Below, in pieces: positions 58,264-64,000 of a stretch of DNA of 64,000 bases. The translations under genes and the position numbers were made by a program. Origin of the DNA: JANNBN01 sp031385545 (GTDB taxonomy: Bacteria; Actinomycetota; Acidimicrobiia; Acidimicrobiales; JANYDT01); NCBI GenBank assembly GCA_031385545.1, contig JANNBN010000057.1, forward strand, positions 1 through 64,000, written 5' to 3'. Below the pieces are notes generated by a model that saw only the letters and a program-made list of their open reading frames with translations, was not told the origin of the DNA and ran no database searches. Every line of letters begins with the position of its first letter. Positions within the stretch are counted from its first letter, which is position 1.

Positions 58264-58445
58264 ACGTACCCACCGCCGTTCTGATTTTTCATAATCCGGT
58301 CCGTCGTTCGACACCGGTGCCTGGATCGCGATTGTTGAGCATGCAATCTCTTCAATGAAATGGAAGGTCGAAGTCGCCACGGTCGCGCCATTTGGCTGAT
58401 CTACACCCCTGTCCCGGACTCTTCTGAGAGGGGATCGCTGCGTGG

Positions 58446-59936
58446 TCAGCGTTGGGCGCCGGCGCCGTCGACTCGGTTGTTGAGGCAGCGCAACACTTGT
58501 TCGCAAGAGGCGGAGATGGGTGGGGCGAAGAAGACACCGGTTGATGTGAACCCCAGGGGCGCGTAGTTCCACGAGGCGACGGCTACGACCCGGCTCTGCG
58601 AGTCGATGATCGGCCCACCGCGGAAGTGCGTGCCGATAGGTGCGGTGTGTTGGATTCCATCGGCGAACACGTCGCCGACGCGGCCTTCAACGATGGATGC
58701 GTCGTTGGCTCCGAAGCCCGACATGATGAATACCTGATCACCCAGGCGGGTGGCCGTGGGTGCGGCCCAGCTGAGCGGCGGTTGGTTGCCAAGGCCGGTG
58801 ACGACCAGGAGCGCAAGATCGCGTTTGTCGTCCCAGGTCCACAACGTGGCTGCGGACTCGTTGTTGCCCTTACGAACCAGGATCTGTGGCCCTGGCTTTG
58901 CAGTCGACGCCTTGACCACGGACAACGACGTGACCATGAACGTCTTTTCGTCGTCGCTCGCCACCACGAATGCGGTCCCGGCAGTGCCTTGCCCGTCCAC
59001 GTCGAACGTGCGCACGGCCCACACCGACGGTTCGGCTGCGGTGAGCACCGTGGTGAGTGTTTCGGCCGTCGCTGCCAGCTTCCGCAGCGGTTCGAGTTCG
59101 TCCTGAATGAGCGACCGAGCGTTGCGGCCCTCGTTCTGCACCGCTCGTTGTGCCTGGCGCACCTGCTGCGGGAAGTTGCGCACCAACGCGTCGGACTGGT
59201 CCTGCCGGTACCGATAATTCATATAGAGCAGCGTCCCGCTGACCGCCATGGCGAGACCGCTGACCAGCATCGTGAAGGTGATGCCGAGCACGGTCTTGGG
59301 AATGACCCTGCCTCGCCACAGCGGGCGACGGTGCATCAGTGCCTTGGCTTCGCGTTCAGCAAGCCGCTTGTCCGCCCGGCGTGCCCGCCGACGACCGGAC
59401 CACGTGTCGTGGGTCCGGCCCGACGGCCGTGCTGGACCGCTGGATTTGTGGTCCGACGGTTTGGATGTGCGGGCAGGCTTGGACTGCTTCGGTTCCTGTG
59501 GCGTGCTTCGGTCGGCTGTGCGCTGCGCTGCGTCAACGCCCGGACCGTCTCGGTTTTCGGGACCTGCCGCAGACTCCAACGACGAGGTCGCAGCGGACTG
59601 TTCGAGCCTCCGGGTGGTTCGATCGGTGTCGGATTCGTCGCCGATAACCGTGCGTTCCCACGACGCCGAGTCGTCGTCGACCGCAACTGCGCCGTATGCA
59701 TCGATTCCACCGTCGACAGTTCCGGAAGCCCACGCTGCTGGCGTGATGGGCAGCGGTTGGTTCGCTCGCCCACTTGTCGGTGCAAGCGCGGGGAGTTCAC
59801 GTGATGGTTCGTCGTCCAGGCTGGCAGTCAACCAGTCACCGGTCTGGTCCCCGGACAGGTCGTCGGATAGGTCGGTGGTGAGTTCCGCGGTGAGGTCGCC
59901 TGCATCGAGAGGGTCACGAGAGACGTCAGCGCTCAT
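58446..59936 (-). CDS. Membrane HtrA-like protein lacking catalytic residues
   Basis: 496 residues from ATG 59936. A long charged, disordered cytoplasmic part (1-205) and one helix (ITFTMLVSGLAMAVSGTLLYM, about 217-237) are followed by a coiled stretch and a trypsin-like domain (from about 285). That domain has AEPSVWAVRTFD, AFVVASDDEKTFMVTSLSVV (His expected in T-N-x-H, here L-S-V), DLALLVV (Asp kept) and GTHFRGGPIIDSQSRVVAVAS (G-N-S-G-G-P expected, Ser replaced by Arg). It can hardly be a protease; a binding or sensing role is likelier. Divergent from the Nudix gene. Confidence 0.8.
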   Translation of the reverse strand: MSADVSRDPLDAGDLTAELTTDLSDDLSGDQTGDWLTASLDDEPSRELPALAPTSGRANQPLPITPAAWASGTVDGGIDAYGAVAVDDDSASWERTVIGDESDTDRTTRRLEQSAATSSLESAAGPENRDGPGVDAAQRTADRSTPQEPKQSKPARTSKPSDHKSSGPARPSGRTHDTWSGRRRARRADKRLAEREAKALMHRRPLWRGRVIPKTVLGITFTMLVSGLAMAVSGTLLYMNYRYRQDQSDALVRNFPQQVRQAQRAVQNEGRNARSLIQDELEPLRKLAATAETLTTVLTAAEPSVWAVRTFDVDGQGTAGTAFVVASDDEKTFMVTSLSVVKASTAKPGPQILVRKGNNESAATLWTWDDKRDLALLVVTGLGNQPPLSWAAPTATRLGDQVFIMSGFGANDASIVEGRVGDVFADGIQHTAPIGTHFRGGPIIDSQSRVVAVASWNYAPLGFTSTGVFFAPPISASCEQVLRCLNNRVDGAGAQR

Positions 59937-60016
59937 CGCAGCCGCGCCCGGTTGAATTCTGCCTGCCTGGTCGGTACACCCACGGATCAACGGTACCTGC
60001 CCTGTAGAGTTTTCCG

Positions 60017-60763
60017 GTGACACAGGCAGGCGAAGCCCAGGCTGGCAGTTCAACAGGTGACCCGAGGCCCATGTTCCCTCAGACTGCCGCTCCCGGCCCT
60101 ACACCGGTTCGCCATGCTGCAACTGTCTTGGTTCTGCGTGAAGGCAACGAGGGCCCTGAAGTGCTGATGCTTCGTCGCTCTGCCTCTGCATCGTTTCTTC
60201 CGGGCGCATATGTGTTCCCAGGCGGCGTGGTTGACGAGAGCGACCACGCGCCGCAAGTCATCGATCGGCTGACGGGCATGTCGGACGCCGACGCGTCCAC
60301 GTTTCTGGGGCTCCCCCGACATGGGTTGGCGTTCTGGGTGGCTGCGGTGAGGGAGTGCTTCGAAGAGTCCGGCCTGCTTCTGGCACGGACCAGTGTCTCC
60401 CAGCACAACCACTTGCACCGATCCCGTTCCGGGCTCCTTGACGGCCACCATGGCTTCCACGACGTGTTGCAAAGCCACGACGCCATCATCGACGCCTCTT
60501 CGATCGTGCCCTGGTCCCGGTGGATCACCCCGATCGGCGGGCCGCGCAGATTCGACACCCGATTTTTCGTCACGTCAGCGGCCGACGCTGGAAGCCTTTC
60601 GGCAGACGATAGGGAGATGAGCGATCTTCGATGGTTCCGCCCCAGCGATGCACTGCAGGACCCCGATGTGATGCTGATCACACCGACTGTTTCGGCGCTG
60701 CGGATGCTCGCTCGAAGCAACTCGGCGGCGGCTGCGCTATCCGCAGCCCGCAGCCGAATCTGA
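60017..60763 (+). CDS. Nudix hydrolase
   Basis: 248 residues from GTG 60017. The N-terminal strand set VRHAATVLVLREGNEGPEVLMLRRSASASFLPGAYVFPGGVVDESD leads to the Nudix helix VAAVRECFEESGLLL (R-E-x-x-E-E-x-G core). The G-x5 part of the box is stretched by an insert of about 30 residues, as in NUDT19/CoA-diphosphatase-like enzymes. It cleaves nucleoside diphosphates linked to another group; CoA or NAD derivatives are possible. Late RWFRPSDALQDPDVMLITPTVSAL is typical of the same group. Divergent from the HtrA-like gene by 80 bases. Confidence 0.88.
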   Translation: MTQAGEAQAGSSTGDPRPMFPQTAAPGPTPVRHAATVLVLREGNEGPEVLMLRRSASASFLPGAYVFPGGVVDESDHAPQVIDRLTGMSDADASTFLGLPRHGLAFWVAAVRECFEESGLLLARTSVSQHNHLHRSRSGLLDGHHGFHDVLQSHDAIIDASSIVPWSRWITPIGGPRRFDTRFFVTSAADAGSLSADDREMSDLRWFRPSDALQDPDVMLITPTVSALRMLARSNSAAAALSAARSRI

Positions 60764-60879
60764 GTGTTCGTTGTGGCCGTCGGGCGGGGGCGAAGACGGC
60801 CAGTTTTTCACTGAATCCCACGTCACGGGTGGATGACGAATCGTTCAAGCGACGGTCCTGAGGTGCCGAAGAGAACGTT

Positions 60880-62772
60880 ATGTCAGAACCGACTGGTGAC
60901 TCCGGGGAGCCGACGCGCCCCGACCGGGTCCCAACGAACGGTTCCCTCCGCCGGCTCGATCTGTCGCAGGAAGTCAGCTGGCACCATGACCCGTCGCTGC
61001 AACACGGCGGGGGCGTTTCGTCCGAGTGGCCCATGCGCGAAACTGGATCCCGGTTGGACATGACGGACTACGCACACATTGCCGACGGTCTGTCTGCCGA
61101 CAGGTTCGTCGTTGTCCTGCGTGCAGGCCAGCCAACCCTCGAGCAGATGAGCCGCGCCGAGGCGATCCAACGGGGCCTCACGGTGCTTGACGCCGATGCG
61201 GCGATGGTCACCAGCCTTGTTCAAAGCGGGCGTGCCCCGGGGCTGGACGTGTCTGCCGGGCTTCCGCTGCGCGATCTCCGGGACGACACCGATGCGCCGT
61301 CGACCGACATGGCCATCATCGAGCAGGTCCGCGCAGAGATGTCGGTTCCCATCCGGCCCGAGGTCGTGGAACCCGTTCTGGCCACGCCCACAACGCGCGT
61401 CGCCGAAGCGTCGGTCGACCTGCCGCCGGGGAATCGGGTTGCCGAGGATGGCCGCCCGGCCGTTCGCCAGGTGACACCGTGGGGCGTCCAGCCTCCGCCC
61501 GTGATGGTGGGACGAGCCGTCGATGCCAGCGATGGCACAGATGCCACCGGCGAGGGTGACATGCGGGCTGAGGTGGGTGGACTTGCTGCAGCAGTCCCGG
61601 TCGTGTACTCGGTCCCTGTCCCTGTCCCTGACCCTGTCCCTGTCCCTGACCCTGTCCCGCCCTCGATCCGAACAGTCCTGCTCCGGACACTCGACATCGA
61701 CGACGACCTCACCATTCCGCAATGGGTGGTCATCGAAGCAGTGCCTGAAGCAGTTCCCGAAGCCGTGTCCGAAGCCGTGCCCGAAATGGGGCCTGCTCCT
61801 CTTGCCCCTGCTCCCCATGTCGACGCTGCTCCTGCGCCTTCGTTCGCAGAGGCCCAGCCAATTCCGGTCACGGCGTGGCAGGAGCCGGTGTGGACCCACT
61901 CCCGTCCGCCGATCGAGTCTGCCCCGGTGATCGAGTCTGTCCCGGTGATCGAGTCTGTCCCGGTGCTTCAGTCTGTCCCGGTGCTTGAGTCGGTTCCGCA
62001 GTGGTTGGAACAGCCCGCTGGTGAGGTGCCGTCCAGCGAACTAACCGCCGACGGAGACCCGGCCGATACCGCAGTTCCTGCGATCTCGGTCATTAACCTC
62101 GAGCGCACGTTCATCGGGCCGGTTGGCCCGGTGCCGGTGCTGCGCGGGGTCAACCTCGACCTCGCTCCCGGCGATCTGCTCGTCGTACGGGGCCAGTCCG
62201 GCGCGGGGATGACCACGTTGCTGGCGTGTCTCGCAGGTCTTGACCTTCCCGATGCCGGCCAGGTCTATGTGAACGGCGAAGAGATGGGGGCATGGACCGA
62301 GGCTGACAGGGCACGGTTCAGGGCCGCGTCATCGGGCTTCATCCCGCAGTCGCACGATCTGGTCGACGACCTCAATACCCGGGACAACGTCTCGCTTCCC
62401 CTGCTTGCAGCCGGCTGGGGCGCAGCCGCAGCCCGCGCCGAAGCCGCCCGCCTGCTGGAGGACTTCGGGCTATCGGAGCGAACGTTCTTCTACCCGTCGC
62501 AGATGTCGCACAGCGAGCGGGCCAGGACAGCCGTTGCGCGGGCGTTGGCCGGCGATCCGTTCGTGGTCTGGGCCGACGATCCAACTGCGGGTCTCGACGC
62601 CGATCAGGCGCAAGTCGTTGTCGATGCGCTCATTGCGCACCACCATCGTGGGGCCACGGTGGTTGTTGCGTCACGTGATCACCGTTTCGCAGCGACGACC
62701 GCCCGTGTGGCCGACCTGGCCAACGGGGTGGTGCACATCGTTGATGCTGCACCGCTCCGGTGGGACACCTGA
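60880..62772 (+). CDS. ABC ATPase with long N-terminal extension and altered motifs
   Basis: 630 residues. The first 400 are not an ABC domain: acidic and Ala/Pro/Val-rich with repeats (PVPVPDPVP, EAVPEAV, VIESVPV). The ABC domain (about 402-630) is of the LolD/MacB/FtsE type: ISVINLERTF, Walker A VVRGQSGAGMTTLLACLAG (Met replaces the catalytic Lys), YPSQMSHSERARTAVARALAG as signature (LSGGQ altered) and Walker B FVVWADDPTAGLD (Asp instead of Glu). VVVASRDHR occupies the switch-His position. ATP hydrolysis is doubtful. The next gene encodes a permease 12 bases away, so the pair probably forms one transporter or signalling unit. Confidence 0.8.
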   Translation: MSEPTGDSGEPTRPDRVPTNGSLRRLDLSQEVSWHHDPSLQHGGGVSSEWPMRETGSRLDMTDYAHIADGLSADRFVVVLRAGQPTLEQMSRAEAIQRGLTVLDADAAMVTSLVQSGRAPGLDVSAGLPLRDLRDDTDAPSTDMAIIEQVRAEMSVPIRPEVVEPVLATPTTRVAEASVDLPPGNRVAEDGRPAVRQVTPWGVQPPPVMVGRAVDASDGTDATGEGDMRAEVGGLAAAVPVVYSVPVPVPDPVPVPDPVPPSIRTVLLRTLDIDDDLTIPQWVVIEAVPEAVPEAVSEAVPEMGPAPLAPAPHVDAAPAPSFAEAQPIPVTAWQEPVWTHSRPPIESAPVIESVPVIESVPVLQSVPVLESVPQWLEQPAGEVPSSELTADGDPADTAVPAISVINLERTFIGPVGPVPVLRGVNLDLAPGDLLVVRGQSGAGMTTLLACLAGLDLPDAGQVYVNGEEMGAWTEADRARFRAASSGFIPQSHDLVDDLNTRDNVSLPLLAAGWGAAAARAEAARLLEDFGLSERTFFYPSQMSHSERARTAVARALAGDPFVVWADDPTAGLDADQAQVVVDALIAHHHRGATVVVASRDHRFAATTARVADLANGVVHIVDAAPLRWDT

Positions 62773-62784
62773 CCGCAGCGTCCG

Positions 62785-64000
62785 ATGTCCGAACACTTCA
62801 ACGGTTCCCTGCGACGGAGTCTTCTCACGATCTTCGTGGTTGACCTGTCGCTGCTGCTGATCCTTGCCGCGTTCTTCGTGGACGGTCCATGGCTACGCCT
62901 CTGCGCAGCCCTGTCCGCCGTGCTGCTGCCGATGGGGGTCTTCGCATTGACCGATGCGCCGTTCGCTCGCTTGGCCTTGAGGGAATGGCGGTTGCATACG
63001 GCCCGCAGCCTCGCTGCCGCGCTAGGGGTGCTGCTGGGAACAGCGGCGCTTGCCGTTTCGGCTGGCACGCAGCCGAACGCGGCGATCGGCCAACAGATCG
63101 TTGCCGTTGCGAGCGGCGGTCCCGCAGACATCGTGGTCGAATCGGTGAACGCCGATGATGCAACACTGGTTCGCGAGTCGATCGACGACATGCTGAAGCG
63201 GCCGGACCTCCAGCAGATGGTCGACGCCCGCCCGCTCGAACTGCGGTGGGCGCCTGCGTGGGTGCGTACCAGTTCGGCGCACCGAGTTCGTATCGTGGCG
63301 CTGGACATCGAGTCCGCTCGTGCGTTCGGTGGTGACTCAAGATGGACGGGCCTTGCTGGCGCAACGGCCGGTTCAGGCGTCACGATGGGTCGACGCACAG
63401 CAGATCTTCTGGCTGTCAATGCGAGCCCGACGCCTGGGCGCTTAGAGATACAGACGGGCAGCGCGAATGCAGCGGTCGATGTGTTGCAGCTGCTCGATGA
63501 CACCGGCTTGCTTGGGCTGCCGGGCCCCGACGGGCGCTACGAGCCAACCCTGTTCGTCGACCCGGGCACGTTCGATCGTCTGCACGCAGATGGTTGGGCC
63601 GAGCCTGTGCGTCAGTGGTCTGTGCTTTCGCTGTGCGGAACTGCCCAACCGGCCGCATCGACGCCGGTTGCTGGTACCTCGGGTGAAACGGACACCACTG
63701 ACGGAACTCTTGGCCGACGATGCACTGCCGACCCGTGGTCGTCGGTTGCCTACTCCGATCGCATCGAGCAGGAACTCAACCTGGTGATCGCCCGGAACGT
63801 TGCAGCCCGCGCTTCCGAGGCGACGGCGAGCACACCCGGCTCAGTGCCTGCACCACCACCCGAGTCGCCAGCAGATGACAGCGTGCTCTTCGATCAGCCG
63901 GGCGACGGTGAAGGCATCGCCGTGGTCCAGTTCGACGAACCGATCGACTCAGTTGTGCCAGGAGATTCCGACTCAGCCGCTGCGCCGGGTAATGCAACGG
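62785..64000 (+). CDS. FtsX/MacB-type permease, 3' end outside window
   Basis: An open frame from ATG 62785 runs off the right edge after 405 codons with no stop. It begins with a cytoplasmic tail and two close helices (LLTIFVVDLSLLLILAAFFV and LCAALSAVLLPMGVFALTD), then LREWRLHTARSLAAALGVLLGTAALAVSAGT. The last stretch resembles the first helix of FtsX/MacB proteins after their A-L-R-x-L-R element. A large extracytoplasmic domain follows (VDARPLELRWAPAWVRTSS, RWTGLAGATAGSG). The remaining helices should lie outside the window. It probably pairs with the upstream ATPase. Confidence 0.78.
   Translation, partial: MSEHFNGSLRRSLLTIFVVDLSLLLILAAFFVDGPWLRLCAALSAVLLPMGVFALTDAPFARLALREWRLHTARSLAAALGVLLGTAALAVSAGTQPNAAIGQQIVAVASGGPADIVVESVNADDATLVRESIDDMLKRPDLQQMVDARPLELRWAPAWVRTSSAHRVRIVALDIESARAFGGDSRWTGLAGATAGSGVTMGRRTADLLAVNASPTPGRLEIQTGSANAAVDVLQLLDDTGLLGLPGPDGRYEPTLFVDPGTFDRLHADGWAEPVRQWSVLSLCGTAQPAASTPVAGTSGETDTTDGTLGRRCTADPWSSVAYSDRIEQELNLVIARNVAARASEATASTPGSVPAPPPESPADDSVLFDQPGDGEGIAVVQFDEPIDSVVPGDSDSAAAPGNAT

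Noticed and set aside
58626..59804. 392-codon plus-strand frame over the HtrA-like gene
   Set aside because: Arg/Cys-rich translation without domain structure; the opposite strand has a clear helix, coiled coil and trypsin-like fold.

Overview
The window is GC-rich DNA from a high-GC Gram-positive bacterium (Actinomycetota). Pointers are a WhiB regulator, a biotin carboxylase beta subunit with a small epsilon partner, paired ArsA-like ATPases, a LuxR/LAL regulator and adenosylcobalamin-dependent acyl-CoA metabolism. An acidimicrobial affiliation (Ilumatobacter or Microthrix relatives) is my guess, not proven. There are about 60 genes, one tRNA-Pro(CGG) and no rRNA or CRISPR.

Layout. 1-1.9 kb: a mobile-element edge, with an IS21/IstA-type transposase running off the left end, a hairpin, and gene fragments. 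1.9-11.2 kb: methylmalonyl-CoA epimerase, a decayed DUF433/DUF5615 toxin-antitoxin (TA) pair, trmB, a 5'-3' exonuclease, YefM/YoeB, a DUF4143 ATPase, a SIMPL lipoprotein, an aldehyde dehydrogenase, a cysteine-rich protein, a second TA pair and an XRE regulator. 11.2-18 kb: acyl-CoA carboxylase beta and epsilon subunits, an ATPase with a membrane protein, and a B12-dependent mutase that reads as ethylmalonyl-CoA mutase rather than methylmalonyl-CoA mutase. 18-25 kb: rhodanese, YbaK, two cyclophilins, an M23 peptidase, lysC and asd. 25-33 kb: two LuxR-type regulators (one a 1118-residue LAL), tRNA-Pro, a secreted Ala/Lys/Glu-rich protein and a secreted glycoside hydrolase with three C-terminal repeats.

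33.4-42.1 kb is the most interesting part: a lasso-peptide (RiPP) gene cluster. It has a B2 leader peptidase, an HPr-kinase-like protein, a PqqD-type B1 leader-binding protein, an asparagine-synthetase-like cyclase, a second HPr-kinase-like protein, two LuxR regulators, a nucleotidyltransferase and an ABC exporter. A 44-residue precursor gene, too small for ordinary gene calling, lies on the minus strand at 36472-36606. Its leader fits the lasso motif YxxPxLx3Gx5T residue for residue apart from Val for Leu. This places Ala24 as core residue 1 and Asp32 as residue 9, the ring-closing acid. The core ends in Ser-Ser, which suits C-terminal phosphorylation and possibly sugar addition by the kinase and nucleotidyltransferase homologues.

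42-52.5 kb: a receiver protein, an MFS transporter, two ArsA-like ATPases, NfeD, thymidylate kinase, a membrane protein, WhiB, and a three-gene sugar module (nucleotide-sugar dehydrogenase, GT2, epimerase). 52.5-64 kb: a nested inverted-repeat element, selB-selA, a class A penicillin-binding protein, a membrane HtrA-like protein lacking catalytic residues, a Nudix hydrolase, and an unusual ABC ATPase with its FtsX/MacB-type permease, which runs off the right end. The carboxylase, epimerase and mutase together point to propionyl-CoA/ethylmalonyl-CoA chemistry.
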